A program made the position numbers and the translations under genes. This document shows positions 25,732 through 36,429 of a stretch of 64,000 bases of DNA, piece after piece (positions within the stretch are counted from its first letter, which is position 1; each line of letters opens with the position of its first letter). This DNA comes from CAZHHH01 sp052400685 (GTDB taxonomy: Bacteria; Bacteroidota; Bacteroidia; Bacteroidales; Marinilabiliaceae). The stretch is taken from assembly GCA_052400685.1 (NCBI GenBank), contig JBQTGJ010000013.1; one strand, written 5' to 3'. The notes under the pieces were generated by a model. It was not told the origin of the DNA. It did no database searches and saw only the letters and a list, made by a program, of their open reading frames with translations.

Positions 25732-28700
25732 TTAAAACACCAAATTTATACCTCCAGAGATGGTTCTGATAGGAGTATAACGAGCTGTGGTAGCAGAGGT
25801 AAAGCTTTGACGAGGATCTAAACCATTACGGCTAGACCACAAAGCAACATTCTCAGCTGCAAAATAAATACGCAATTTATCAACATGTATACTTCTCACA
25901 ATGTTTGCAGGCAAAGTATACCCTACCGTGATATTGTTAAGACTTAAATAGTCAGAACTGGTAATGAACCGATTAGAAATAGAATTGGCATATTTATCAC
26001 CGGCATCCAAACGAGGAACATCGGTATCGGTATTGGTAGGCGTCCATGCATTGTAAATATCTTTATGCCAGTTATTACCGGCATAACTGGAAGTTCCACC
26101 ATGCATTAAACGGCTGTAACCTGAGTCATAAATTTTACCCCCTAACTGATACGCGCATTGAATGGAAGCATCAAAACCATATGCATCAACAGAAGTTCCA
26201 AAACCGCCATAAACTTTAGGCATTAAATCGTCAGTAGCGACTTTATAATCCTCTGCAATGTTATAATCACTGGTTTCGTAAGGGTTGCCTTCCTCGTCTT
26301 CTGCCCAATACATGGCCAAACCGGTTGCTTCATCAACCCCGGCATAATCAACCAGATACATGCGATACATAGATTCGCCTTCTTCATAAATTCTGGTATC
26401 ATCAATTAACTGACCATTTAGTGAGCTATCCAACTCATTAATTTTGTTCTTTATAAAAGTTCCATTTGCGGTAACAGCCCATTTTAATCTACTGGCATCT
26501 ATAATAGTATATGATAAATCCACTTCCAGCCCAGAGTTCGTCATCGAACCAACATTCATTGGAATTGAAGTGTACCCATTACTACCTGATACAGGTTTAA
26601 AATAAAGCATATCGCTGGACGTACGACCAAAATACTCGATGGTCCCAGCTAACCTATTACCAAGCAAAGCAAAGTCAAGCCCAGCATTATACGAAACAGA
26701 AGTTTCCCAGGTTAAATCAGGGTTCCCCTTAAAAGACAAAACACCATCAGAAAATACGCCATTAGCCCCAGTAACATTGTATTGATCCATCCAGGGATAG
26801 TAATTATTTTCGCCATTCACTTCAATGTCATCATTTCCTTGCTCACCAAAGGATCCTTTCAATTTCAACATATCCACCCAAGAAACTGAAGACATAAAAG
26901 GTTCGCCACTGATCATCCAGGCAGCACTAGCCGACCAAAAATCACCCCAACGATTGTCCGGGCTAAAACGTGATGAAGCATCGCGTCTATATGCTACGTT
27001 AGCAAAATAGATATCTCTATACGAATAGTTCACCCTACCAAAATAACCTTCAGTGGCATATGTATCTTTATAACCACCACCAATTAAGTTATCAATGGTA
27101 TTGTTGATATAATAACTCTCTGGATTATACAGGTTTTGCCCACTGGCATACAGATATTGACGTTCGTAACGATAGCCATCATAACCTGCAGTAATGTCAA
27201 ATTGTTGCATGTTATCAGCTAAATCAAACTGATAATTAGCAATATACTGTTGGTTAAAACCTGTATCTCTGGTCTGATCCTGATAAGCAGTACCTCCATA
27301 AGAAGCACTTTGTCCCATATAGGCATTTCCCAGATCATTGTAACGGGTATTGTCCACGTTCAAACCATAACGGGCTGTAAGTTTTAAACCAAAAACCGGT
27401 GTTACCTCAGCGTACCAGGAAGAATTTAAAATATCCTTTAAATAAAGGGTTTTATTATAAGTTAAATCACCTGCCGGATTGGCAATAGACATAAATGATC
27501 TTGAGAAATTAGTACTTTCTCCATCACCATAGTCGTAAAGCTTACGACCTTTATTATACATTATTTCCCCATCAGCATCACGCACATACAACGGATATAT
27601 GGGAGCAATAAAGTTTGCAATAAAGAATGCATTACCACTTGAGTTGGTTGTAACCTGCTCACCCGGATAATCACTTTCAATATTATTATAATTGATATTA
27701 GCCCCAACTTTTAACCAGCTTTTCAACTGTTGATCGCCTTTAAATCGGCCACTAATACGCGTAAATTCAGAACCGGAAACAACCCCTTCATCATCCAAAT
27801 AACCAAAAGAAAGATAATACGATTGCTTATCAGTACCGCCCGACATTGACAAATTATACTCTTGGCGTAAATTATTCTGAAAAGTTTCGTCAGCCCAATC
27901 ATCAGGTGTATAATAATATTCGCCATCACTATAACCTAATTCTGCATTCGGATTCAACTTCCCGTTGGTTCCAATCAATAACTGTTTTGAAGGCAAAGTA
28001 TAAATAGTATACCCTAATCCACCATCAGTTTCACTACCAAGTTTAGAATTGGCATAAGCATTTGCCGTGAGAGCATCATAACCATTGTTATAAACACCAG
28101 CATTATAAATAGCCTGGTAAGCTGTCTCCATATAGTTTTTCGGACTGGTCAAAACATCATAATTTTTAACAGACCGAGAATTAACGCCGACCTTCATATC
28201 AAAAGTGATATTTGACTTTCCGGCAGAACCTTTTTTTGTTGTAACCATGATTATCCCGTTAGCACCACGAGCTCCATACAATGCAGTAGAAGCAGCATCT
28301 TTCAAAACAGTCATTGACTCAATGTCAGAGGTACTAATAGAAGATAAGTCGCCATCAAAGGGAACCCCATCCACAACATATAAAGGGTCAGAACCGGCAT
28401 TTATAGATCCGACACCACGTACTCGCAACTTGGCTGACGCTCCCGGTTGTCCGTTATCACTCAGCACCTGCACGCCGGCTACTGATCCAGATAACGCATT
28501 TGAAATATTTGACACCTGACGCTTTTCAATTTTAGCTGCATCCATAACTCCTGCAGAACCGGTAAAAGCACCTTTAGTAGATGTACCATAAGCTACTACA
28601 ATAACTTCATCCATAGCAATAGCATCACTACCCAGCATTACATCAATAACACTACGGCCAGCAATTGGTTGTTCCTGGGTTTCCATCCCCACAAAAGAGA

Positions 28701-28920
28701 ATACTAAAGTTTCAGCATCCTGTGGTACGTTAATCGAATAATTACCATCAATAGAGGTAACGGACCCCATAGTGGTTCCTTTTACAAATACGGATGCGCC
28801 CGGGATGGGGGCTCCGTCATCACTTCCTGTGACTGTTCCTGTAATGGTTCTTGTCTGTGCATTAACTACAGACAAACCCAACGCCATTACGAACGAAAGT
28901 GCCATTAGAACTTTCTTCAT
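25732..28920 (-). CDS. SusC/RagA-family TonB-dependent transporter (second operon)
   Basis: 1062 residues. Signal peptide ending SVVNAQ, carboxypeptidase-regulatory-like domain (ITGTVTGSDDGAPIPGASVF), plug domain (LRVRGVGSINAGSDPLYVVD, MTVLKDAASTALYGARGANG) and barrel ending TISGGINLVF. No STN domain. First gene of a three-gene operon with SusD and the YGDG lipoprotein. No regulator (HTCS, sigma/anti-sigma or AraC) lies beside it, so its control is not visible here. It is not closely similar to the pectin SusC beyond family motifs, arguing against a recent duplication. Confidence 0.95.
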   Translation of the reverse strand: MKKVLMALSFVMALGLSVVNAQTRTITGTVTGSDDGAPIPGASVFVKGTTMGSVTSIDGNYSINVPQDAETLVFSFVGMETQEQPIAGRSVIDVMLGSDAIAMDEVIVVAYGTSTKGAFTGSAGVMDAAKIEKRQVSNISNALSGSVAGVQVLSDNGQPGASAKLRVRGVGSINAGSDPLYVVDGVPFDGDLSSISTSDIESMTVLKDAASTALYGARGANGIIMVTTKKGSAGKSNITFDMKVGVNSRSVKNYDVLTSPKNYMETAYQAIYNAGVYNNGYDALTANAYANSKLGSETDGGLGYTIYTLPSKQLLIGTNGKLNPNAELGYSDGEYYYTPDDWADETFQNNLRQEYNLSMSGGTDKQSYYLSFGYLDDEGVVSGSEFTRISGRFKGDQQLKSWLKVGANINYNNIESDYPGEQVTTNSSGNAFFIANFIAPIYPLYVRDADGEIMYNKGRKLYDYGDGESTNFSRSFMSIANPAGDLTYNKTLYLKDILNSSWYAEVTPVFGLKLTARYGLNVDNTRYNDLGNAYMGQSASYGGTAYQDQTRDTGFNQQYIANYQFDLADNMQQFDITAGYDGYRYERQYLYASGQNLYNPESYYINNTIDNLIGGGYKDTYATEGYFGRVNYSYRDIYFANVAYRRDASSRFSPDNRWGDFWSASAAWMISGEPFMSSVSWVDMLKLKGSFGEQGNDDIEVNGENNYYPWMDQYNVTGANGVFSDGVLSFKGNPDLTWETSVSYNAGLDFALLGNRLAGTIEYFGRTSSDMLYFKPVSGSNGYTSIPMNVGSMTNSGLEVDLSYTIIDASRLKWAVTANGTFIKNKINELDSSLNGQLIDDTRIYEEGESMYRMYLVDYAGVDEATGLAMYWAEDEEGNPYETSDYNIAEDYKVATDDLMPKVYGGFGTSVDAYGFDASIQCAYQLGGKIYDSGYSRLMHGGTSSYAGNNWHKDIYNAWTPTNTDTDVPRLDAGDKYANSISNRFITSSDYLSLNNITVGYTLPANIVRSIHVDKLRIYFAAENVALWSSRNGLDPRQSFTSATTARYTPIRTISGGINLVF

Positions 28921-29830
28921 AAAGTTAAAGGTTTAAATTAATAAATAGGATAAACAATTCATTTCCAAACGGCATATTAACGCCTTTTTCTCTTCTCTCG
29001 CACCGGAAGTATCAATTTCTAAAAATCAACCAGAGATTCCATCGGAACCTTCTTCGATCTGTTTTTATTAAAAGAGCCCCCCCGACACTTTAACATAATC
29101 CGGTCTATAAAAAACAACCGAAATAAAAAATGGTTTACAAAATATAAGTTAACCACTTTAGAGATGCAAATTATAACTTTTTGACAGTAAAATAACGCTT
29201 TTACTTAAAAAAAAGCGCCATCCTGATATTTATCATGCTTTATACTATCGAACGAACAATAAAAACGCCAAAAATGTTTTAAATGCTACTGCAAAAATAG
29301 CATTAATATTTTAATTCCATAGACAAAACCATATTTAATTTATAAATCACCTATACCCCCCAAATTTATGCTCATTAAACAGCAAAATCACAACAATATC
29401 ACAATAGCCCCCCACAATTTTAGATGACATTATTAAATATTATTATTTTATCAGTTTCAAACCCAATTAAACTAAGCAGAAACCAATCCCAAATGCCTTT
29501 TTTCAGCATCTCCGGCTTCCCAGAAAGTTAGATGAACAGCCGCTTTTGTTTCATTTTTATCAATAAAAGCAAATAAAACTTAAAGTTTGAAAGCAGCGAT
29601 TCGCAGTTCAAAATTATCGGGTCCATCAAAAAAAAAGGAATCAAAATACCCATGTAAAATTTTAGATAATTTTTATGACTTTTATCAATATTTAGACATG
29701 ACAATTATCAGTTATTCAACTCATTACAGTACAATCAGACACACCCCAATGCATATAACTAATTGTATATGATATAAATACACTAACCTAATATGGGTAA
29801 CAGCATTTTCAATGGCACCGTAAAAAGGCA
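28921..29830. other. 910-bp gene-free region upstream of the second susC
   Basis: AT-rich, no convincing ORF on either strand (29587-29772 is not protein-like). A TATTTTTG box on the minus strand at 29292-29299 has a TTTG at 24 bp rather than 19 bp spacing, so it is a weak promoter candidate. The length suggests a long leader or a lost gene; I see no repeats. Confidence 0.35.
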
Positions 29831-31627
29831 TCAATAGGCATACAACGACATCACCATTTTACGGAAAAAGCCATCTTCCACCAGCATTAATTCTTCATAG
29901 GTTCCGGTTTCAACGACTTTATGCCCATCGAGCACCACAATGGTATCGGCCATCTGAATAGTGGAAAGACGATGACTAATTACGAACGACGTGCGCCCGT
30001 GAATAATAGAGCGAATATATTTCAGCAGTTTGGCCTCGGAGAAGGCATCAAGAGAGCTGGTGGGTTCATCGAGCAGAATAATCTGTGAATCATTAAAAAA
30101 AGAACGGGCCAGAGCCAGACGCTGCCACTGTCCGGGACTCATGTGCTCACTGCCTTCGAACAAGGTTCCAAGCGTGGTTTCGTAGCCCTGATCAAAGTCG
30201 GAAATAATCTTATCAATACCTGCATCTGCAGCCGCCTGGCGTATGTCATCGTCACCGGCCTTTTTACGGATATCACCAAACCAGATATTTTCGCGCGCGG
30301 TGACATTATAAAGAATGAAATCCTGAAAAATGACACTAATATTGGCCACTTTCTCATCTTCGTTGATGGTCTGTATGGGAACTCCATCGATGGTAATACT
30401 GCCTTCCTGCGGCGAATAAAGGCTACACAGCAGCTTCATAATGGTTGATTTACCGGTACCATTGGCCCCCACCAGGGCCACCGTTTCACCGGCCTTCACC
30501 GAAAAACTGACATCGCGTAAAATCCATCGTTCGTTGGAAGGATAATGAAAGCCCACCTTTTCGAAACGAATACCTTCACGTATAGGCTTGGGAAATGGCA
30601 CTTTAAGCGCCTCCGACTGAGGGGTTTTTACCACCTCCTTAAGATTAATAAATTCAAACAAATTATCGAGAAACAAAGAGTCTTCATACAACCCGGCAAT
30701 ACGCCCCAACAGCTCCTGCAAATAGGCATAGCCACGCTGCATAGCCATAAAATAAAGGACCACTTCGCCGATTGAAATCACCCCATTAAACGCCTGTTTG
30801 GCAATTAAGGCATACACAAAGAAAAAAGCCGTCGCCGCCAGTAACTGTACACTCATCTCCTGACGTGTTTTACGCTTCAGCATGCCAAACTGCGTCTTTC
30901 TCCAGTTTTTCTTCTTCTCTTCGTAACGTTTATGGAAAAGTGTACCCAGGTTAAAAACCCTCAATTCCTTGGCAAAATCAGGACTGGTGAGAAGTCGGTT
31001 ATAATAACTAACCTGACGCTCGAGCTTTGTATTGTTTTTTCGAAATTGAAATAAACGCGCCGAATGCCGCAGACGTATAAAAACCACAGGCAACGTAATA
31101 ACCAACAGGACAAAAAGGACGGACCAATGCACTGACAATAGAACAATGGCCATAGATATGAGGGTAATCTGATTTTGCAGAATCCCCATAACCCCGTAAA
31201 ACACCTTCGACGGTCGAAATGAAGCCTCATTAAGCGCCCTGTAAAAGGTATCCTGATAGTCGGGATGTTCAAAATAGCTGTACTCCAGCCGAGCTGTTTT
31301 ACGGTGTACCAGGTTATCGAAAAAATCGGCAATAACGTATGATTGCTTTTGGCGGATAAGGATACTCACCGATGCCGACAACGCATTCACTAAAAATATG
31401 ATCCCGGCAGCCACCAAAACCCACATCAATTTGTGAATGGACCGTTGGTCGGCCGGCATGAGTGCCACGACCTGAATCTCATCGACCAACAGTTTAACGA
31501 GAAATAACAACAAAAGTGGCAACACCCCCCTTATTAGCACGAAAACCGCATTAAGTAGTGTCCATCCGGGGGAACTACTCCAGATGTACTTCAAAATTGT
31601 TTTAACTTTGGTAATGGATCTCCGCAT
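29831..31627 (-). CDS. ABC exporter, fused membrane and ATPase domains
   Basis: 598 residues. Residues ~20-320: exporter-type transmembrane domain with about six helices. Residues ~345-590: nucleotide-binding domain with Walker A GANGTGKST, Q-loop VIFQDFILY, signature MSPGQWQRLALAR, Walker B IILLDEPTSSLD and the switch His in SHRLSTI. The signature reads MSPGQ where most exporters have LSGGQ, a real deviation. Such half-transporters act as homodimers moving lipids, peptides or drugs outward; the substrate is unknown. It stands alone, 180 bp downstream of pepD; a copy of the ~100-bp repeat lies in between. Confidence 0.9.
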   Translation of the reverse strand: MRRSITKVKTILKYIWSSSPGWTLLNAVFVLIRGVLPLLLLFLVKLLVDEIQVVALMPADQRSIHKLMWVLVAAGIIFLVNALSASVSILIRQKQSYVIADFFDNLVHRKTARLEYSYFEHPDYQDTFYRALNEASFRPSKVFYGVMGILQNQITLISMAIVLLSVHWSVLFVLLVITLPVVFIRLRHSARLFQFRKNNTKLERQVSYYNRLLTSPDFAKELRVFNLGTLFHKRYEEKKKNWRKTQFGMLKRKTRQEMSVQLLAATAFFFVYALIAKQAFNGVISIGEVVLYFMAMQRGYAYLQELLGRIAGLYEDSLFLDNLFEFINLKEVVKTPQSEALKVPFPKPIREGIRFEKVGFHYPSNERWILRDVSFSVKAGETVALVGANGTGKSTIMKLLCSLYSPQEGSITIDGVPIQTINEDEKVANISVIFQDFILYNVTARENIWFGDIRKKAGDDDIRQAAADAGIDKIISDFDQGYETTLGTLFEGSEHMSPGQWQRLALARSFFNDSQIILLDEPTSSLDAFSEAKLLKYIRSIIHGRTSFVISHRLSTIQMADTIVVLDGHKVVETGTYEELMLVEDGFFRKMVMSLYAY

Positions 31628-31700
31628 TCAGTATGGGTATATGCGATTATGTGGTTCAGGGACTATAAAGTGTCAACAAAAAGGCTCAAATACTTGATAA

Positions 31701-31800
31701 GAAATGTTCAAATTCAAGGCTTACGAAGTCCGAAAAATTCGAGTTTACGATGGTAAATGACCATTTTGAGGACAAGTATAACGCAGAAGTTGGACTTTTC
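31701..31800 (-). repeat. ~100-bp dispersed repeat, copy A (reverse orientation)
   Basis: Read on the minus strand: begins GAAAAGTCCAACTTCTGCG, middle CCTCAAAATGGTCATTTAC, ends GAATTTGAACATTTC. Same length and over most of its length the same sequence as copy F at 51615-51714. Ends are imperfect inverted repeats. Confidence 0.85.
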
Positions 31801-31809
31801 TGGCCAGCA

Positions 31810-33258
31810 CTAGATGCTTTGAAGTGTTTCAACTAAAAAGCACCAGAATTTTTCAACAGAGTTAATATTTACTTTCTCATCGGGCGAATGAGGGTGTCGA
31901 ATGGTCGGACCAAATGAAATCATATCCCAATTGGGATAGGCACTCCCCAAAATGCCACATTCCAGCCCTGCATGAATGGCTTTAATTTGAGGTTCCACGC
32001 CCCATTTATTCATATATACCTGCTTCATGGTGTTAAGAATGTCACTTTGCATGTTGGGTTTCCAGCCAGGATACTGGCCATCAAACCAGACTTCAGCGCC
32101 GGCCAGACGAAACAGACTCTCCAGAGTAGATTCCAGATCACGCATGGCACTATCGACTGAGCTACGAAGCAATGCTGACACTTTCACCTCTTTATGATCC
32201 GACTTAACAATAGCCACATTCAATGAAGTTTCAACCAACCCGGGCATATCGGAACTCATACGAATCACCCCATTGGGACAAGCCTGCATGGCATTTATCA
32301 AATCGTCCTGCGTCATCTCGTCCATCACAAAGGAAGGGACGTCAACTTTTTCAGCCCTTAGCTTCAATCCGGTTTCAACAGATCCTATTTCTGATTTCAT
32401 AAGCGCTTCAAAATCGTTGAGGCCGTTCATAAAGTCGACGGCTTTGGACGCAGGAACTGTAATAACAGCATAAGCCTCACGCGGAATGGCATTGCGCAAA
32501 TTACCACCCTCTATGGACGATAGCCTGGCACCATATTGAGACACGGCTTGCTTCAGAAAACGAAATATAATTTTATTGGCATTACTACGTCCAATGTTAA
32601 TATCCATCCCGGAATGGCCCCCTTTAAGGCCACTTAAAATAACCTTATAAGCACTGACATCGACGGGTACAGGCGTCTCTTTAAACGAAAACACCATATT
32701 ACCGTCACTTCCGCCAGCACACCCCACATAAAGCTCTCCCTCATCCTCCGAATCCAGATTCAAAAGGATGTCGCCCCTAAGAACACCGGGTTTCAAATGA
32801 TTGGCTCCCGTCATTCCGGTTTCTTCGTCGATGGTCAGTAAAGCTTCGACAGGACCGTGTTTAATAGTATCAGATTGCAGTACAGCCAAAATAGCGGCCA
32901 CTCCAATACCATTATCAGCTCCCAGAGTGGTCCCATTAGCCGTCACCCACTCGCCGTCGACAAAAGCCTCAATGGGATCGTGCTCAAAATCATGTTGCTT
33001 ATCGCTGTTTTTCTGCGGCACCATATCAAGATGCCCTTGCAAAACAACGCCTTTTTTAGATTCATAGCCCGGTGTTGCCGGTTTACGAATAATTACATTA
33101 CCGACCTCATCAACAATGGTCTCCAACCCCAGCGAGAGCCCAAAATCATGTACATAGTTAATAACGGCCTTTTCATTTTTTGATGGACGAGGAATCTGTG
33201 TAAGCTGATAAAAATGCTGCCACAATAGTTCCGGTTTCAATTCTGAGAGATCTCTCAT
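31810..33258 (-). CDS. pepD: Aminoacyl-histidine dipeptidase (PepD, M20 family)
   Basis: 482 residues, the usual length of cytosolic non-specific dipeptidase. M20 metal ligands: GHLDMVPQ (~75-82), GADNGIG with the bridging Asp (~118), DEETGMTGA with the catalytic Glu and ligand Glu (~147), LNLDSEDEGEL, and the late His in IHAGLECGILG. The inserted lid domain carries GLKGGHSGMDINIGR. It hydrolyses Xaa-His and other dipeptides in the cytoplasm. Starts 11 bp after the DUF4831 stop, so the two are co-transcribed. Confidence 0.95.
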   Translation of the reverse strand: MRDLSELKPELLWQHFYQLTQIPRPSKNEKAVINYVHDFGLSLGLETIVDEVGNVIIRKPATPGYESKKGVVLQGHLDMVPQKNSDKQHDFEHDPIEAFVDGEWVTANGTTLGADNGIGVAAILAVLQSDTIKHGPVEALLTIDEETGMTGANHLKPGVLRGDILLNLDSEDEGELYVGCAGGSDGNMVFSFKETPVPVDVSAYKVILSGLKGGHSGMDINIGRSNANKIIFRFLKQAVSQYGARLSSIEGGNLRNAIPREAYAVITVPASKAVDFMNGLNDFEALMKSEIGSVETGLKLRAEKVDVPSFVMDEMTQDDLINAMQACPNGVIRMSSDMPGLVETSLNVAIVKSDHKEVKVSALLRSSVDSAMRDLESTLESLFRLAGAEVWFDGQYPGWKPNMQSDILNTMKQVYMNKWGVEPQIKAIHAGLECGILGSAYPNWDMISFGPTIRHPHSPDEKVNINSVEKFWCFLVETLQSI

Positions 33259-33269
33259 GATTTTATTAT

Positions 33270-34379
33270 TTAGTCTTTTATAGAATAATTACGTACGACC
33301 TTCACCAAAGCACCGGTTTCGGGTTGTAGTTGCACGCCCATTTGCGGTGTATCGAGCAAATCGGCCGGTAAACGCAACAACTTACCAAACTGAGCCAATA
33401 ATACCTGTTCCGAGGTCAGTAATAATGTGCGGTCGATAATTTTGACCTGTGCCGCTACCGGTTCGCAATAAACCAGCCCCCTGTTATCGGACTCTTTCTT
33501 GTCTTCCTGTGCCACATAATTAACGGCTTCGGAAGTTGACGCCTCAACCTGAATGTAAACCGGCGTACCGGTCAAATTACTTGCGTCAACGAAACCTTTA
33601 GCTTCGGAAAAGCGAAACAACACGCTATTCAAATCACTGCCGGCCGACGGGGTATATATATAGGTATGCACAACTTCCTGCACTTCCTTTTTGCCGATAA
33701 ACAATTCAAGGCAGGCCTTCTCCAAACGGTTTATTTCATCCAGCGTAATACGATACGACTGGCCATCGGGTGGTAACTGGTCCGCATTTCCCTCAAGGAT
33801 ATCCTGACGCAAAGCCCGCAACCGGTAAATCTCTTTGGCGACCTCTTCGGCCATGGCCGTGGTACTTGTTTTAATCAACTGATCCTCGGTAAAAGGAGCC
33901 TCATTAAAATTAATCGAATTTAAATCTATTTCATTACCGGGAACGTTCACAGACATCAGCCTTTTACGTTTTACAGGCTGTGCATTCACCGACAACAATA
34001 CGCCGTCGACAGAACGATTCAAAACCGCCATTCCTGGTTGTCCCTTAGTCGAAATATGAAAAAGCCGGGACCGATCAGCCACGCCTTCAGTTGAAACTCT
34101 GGCTCCCGTTAACACCCATTTTTCGTGATCCTCTGTAATCACATCCGTAAGATTCAAAAATCGTTGAGCGTAACGATAAAAAGGACCCGATTTTTGCACC
34201 TGTTTTTCGGCCGTCACCGTCACCTTAATAACCGTTTTCGGAAGGTAATACCACAATCCGTGCCCATTGGGAGACTGAGAATCTGATTGGGTTACAATAC
34301 CAGAATTAACCACTTTCTGACCGGTAGAACATCCAACCATTAAGAAAGCTACCAGTACCACTGAAAGAATATAACGCAT
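33270..34379 (-). CDS. DUF4831-family lipoprotein
   Basis: 369 residues from the ATG at 34379; the frame continues to 34448, but the signal peptide and lipobox (AFLMVGC) begin here. The segments GLWYYLPKTVIKVTVTAE, FYRYAQRFL and RQDILEGNADQLPPDGQS fit DUF4831, a Bacteroidota family of unknown function. Predicted periplasmic-face or surface lipoprotein of beta-rich character. First gene of an operon with pepD; a TAAATTTG box (34486-34493, minus strand) is a possible but distant promoter. No function can be assigned. Confidence 0.8.
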   Translation of the reverse strand: MRYILSVVLVAFLMVGCSTGQKVVNSGIVTQSDSQSPNGHGLWYYLPKTVIKVTVTAEKQVQKSGPFYRYAQRFLNLTDVITEDHEKWVLTGARVSTEGVADRSRLFHISTKGQPGMAVLNRSVDGVLLSVNAQPVKRKRLMSVNVPGNEIDLNSINFNEAPFTEDQLIKTSTTAMAEEVAKEIYRLRALRQDILEGNADQLPPDGQSYRITLDEINRLEKACLELFIGKKEVQEVVHTYIYTPSAGSDLNSVLFRFSEAKGFVDASNLTGTPVYIQVEASTSEAVNYVAQEDKKESDNRGLVYCEPVAAQVKIIDRTLLLTSEQVLLAQFGKLLRLPADLLDTPQMGVQLQPETGALVKVVRNYSIKD

Positions 34380-34677
34380 AATGTTATTTATTTTTAGTGA
34401 ATGCATATAATTTAAGAACCTTTTCGCTTTTGATATTTCACCTGCCACTAAACCGGTATCTTTTTAGCCCCTAAGCTTCTAAAAACAAATTTACATAAAC
34501 CTTATCAGCTCAGCTCTGCAAAAACGAACTATATTAAACAAATATCGGGTTTCAATCCTTCACTTTTATACTGGACACGCAAATAAACTTCTTATCGCTA
34601 TCCATCCGGATAGAAACAAACATTTCTCTCCATTTGTTTCTATCCCCCTCTACAAAAAGAACGATCCCGAAGAACAA

Positions 34678-36183
34678 TTATTGCAGTTCTTTAAAAGCAA
34701 TCCCCAAATGCTTTATTAAATCTGTCGTGGTCAAGCCATCGAACCCTTCGTCCCCGGCGGCCATATCTCCAGCCCTTCCATGAATATAAGCCCCAATTAT
34801 TGCGGCATACCGGGCATCAATACCTCTCCCGAGTAGAGCCAAAATCACACCTGTAAGCGCATCTCCACTGCCGGCCGTAGCCATGCCTGGATTACCTGTC
34901 GGATTAAAATGGGCGGTTCCGTCGGGCCACACAACTGTTGTAAAAGCCCCCTTAAGCACCAATACCACGTGATATTTGCGACCAAAAGCAATTGCCTTTT
35001 GCAGTCGGTCAAAATCACTGCTCCACTCTCCAACCAAGCGCCTAAACTCACCCGGGTGAGGTGTCAGGACAGCACCCTCAGGTAACTTTTCAAGCCATTC
35101 AGGATGCGCTGCCAAAATATTAAGACCATCGGCATCTATCACCAAAGGCCTGGTGCCTATGCTGCCAAGTAGTTCGATGAATGCTTTGGCCGAATTGGCC
35201 CCTTTTCCAATACCCGGACCGATACCCACGGCCGAATAAACCGACAAATCGGGAAATTCGGTAAACATCAAATCCGACCGATCGATACTAACCATAGCCT
35301 CGGGCACAGCAATTTGTAAAATATTACAACCATCGTGCGGCACATGAGTCGTCAACAAACCAATACCCGACTTCAGGCAGGCCCGTGATGCCAAAACAGC
35401 AGCTCCCATCTTTCCAATACTGCCCGCAATCAACAAAACGTGTCCCATTTCACCTTTATGGGTAAAACGCTCCCTTGTCGGAAACATCTGCTTAACCTTT
35501 TCCGGACAAGTATAAAACCATTCTGTTTTGGTTTGCTCAATCATGACGGGATGAAGCCCTATGGGCAGAACTTCATAACGCCCCACGTAACGATTCGTAT
35601 CAGGGAAGAAAAATGACAATTTGGGAAACTGCAATGTCAATGTCAGATCTGCCTTTATGATACCTTCCGAATGGTTATTAAAATTATCTTCCCCCATTAA
35701 ACCCGACGGAATATCAATGGCAATGACAGTGTTTGACCAGCCATTGATCCGTTTCACCAACGCAAGCGCCTCTTTTTCCAATGGCCGGTTTAATCCGGAG
35801 CCAAACAATCCGTCCAATATAATGGTATTGACTTCGGGTTGTAATAATTCATCACCTTTATCAAGTTCCACAATCTTTGCCTGTTGAAGATGATTCAGCC
35901 GGCTTCGGTTCAATTGCGCATCGGACGACAAACCTTCACTTTTCAACATAGCAATGGTAACATCAAAGCCATTTAATAATAACATTCGGGCAACGGCCAA
36001 AGCGTCGCCTCCATTGTTCCCGGGACCAGCCAGTACCAAAAAGGCACTTCCATTATACCGATCTCGTAAAACATCAAAAATCTTACGAGCTGCTCTCTCC
36101 ATCAGGTTAACCGACAGGATAGGCTCATGTTCAATGGTATAAGCATCGATTTTTGAAATTGTTTGAACCGGAAATATTTTCAT
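34678..36183 (-). CDS. nnr: Bifunctional NAD(P)H-hydrate epimerase / ADP-dependent NAD(P)HX dehydratase
   Basis: 501 residues. Residues ~1-215: YjeF_N epimerase domain with FLVLAGPGNNGGDALAVAR and AIDIPSGLMGE. Residues ~225-501: ribokinase-like dehydratase with HVLLIAGSIGKMGAAVLASR, GPGIGK, VLTPHPGEFRRL and AGSGDALTGVI. Together they repair hydrated NADH/NADPH: the first epimerises R- and S-forms, the second restores the cofactor using ADP. Full-length and typical. Monocistronic, with a TAAATTTG box on the minus strand at 36270-36277, 86 bp before the start. Confidence 0.96.
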   Translation of the reverse strand: MKIFPVQTISKIDAYTIEHEPILSVNLMERAARKIFDVLRDRYNGSAFLVLAGPGNNGGDALAVARMLLLNGFDVTIAMLKSEGLSSDAQLNRSRLNHLQQAKIVELDKGDELLQPEVNTIILDGLFGSGLNRPLEKEALALVKRINGWSNTVIAIDIPSGLMGEDNFNNHSEGIIKADLTLTLQFPKLSFFFPDTNRYVGRYEVLPIGLHPVMIEQTKTEWFYTCPEKVKQMFPTRERFTHKGEMGHVLLIAGSIGKMGAAVLASRACLKSGIGLLTTHVPHDGCNILQIAVPEAMVSIDRSDLMFTEFPDLSVYSAVGIGPGIGKGANSAKAFIELLGSIGTRPLVIDADGLNILAAHPEWLEKLPEGAVLTPHPGEFRRLVGEWSSDFDRLQKAIAFGRKYHVVLVLKGAFTTVVWPDGTAHFNPTGNPGMATAGSGDALTGVILALLGRGIDARYAAIIGAYIHGRAGDMAAGDEGFDGLTTTDLIKHLGIAFKELQ

Positions 36184-36303
36184 ATTATATTACAATAAAT
36201 CACCTTAATAAAAATAATGTTTGCACTATGAGGTCATGCTGCAAACCGACATTTTTAGTTACCAAAGGTCAAATTTACGCTGTTCCATTGATATTTCTCT
36301 CAG

Positions 36304-36429
36304 TTAATCAATATTTGTCAACATGGCATTAAGTATCATTTGAAAATTCTGGTTGATCGGCGTATCATCAAAGGATATATTCATTATTACTTCTTCAAAA
36401 TTCCATTCTGTCAACCTTACTTTAATCAT
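36304..36429 (-). CDS. Possible small ORF, 41 residues
   Basis: ATG at 36429, stop at 36304; translated WNFEEVIMNISFDDTPINQ and FQMILNAMLTNID are normal-looking protein text. It lies directly after the decayed coding stretch at 36430-36585 and may be a leftover of the same gene or an independent small protein. No family recognised. Confidence 0.25.
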   Translation of the reverse strand: MIKVRLTEWNFEEVIMNISFDDTPINQNFQMILNAMLTNID

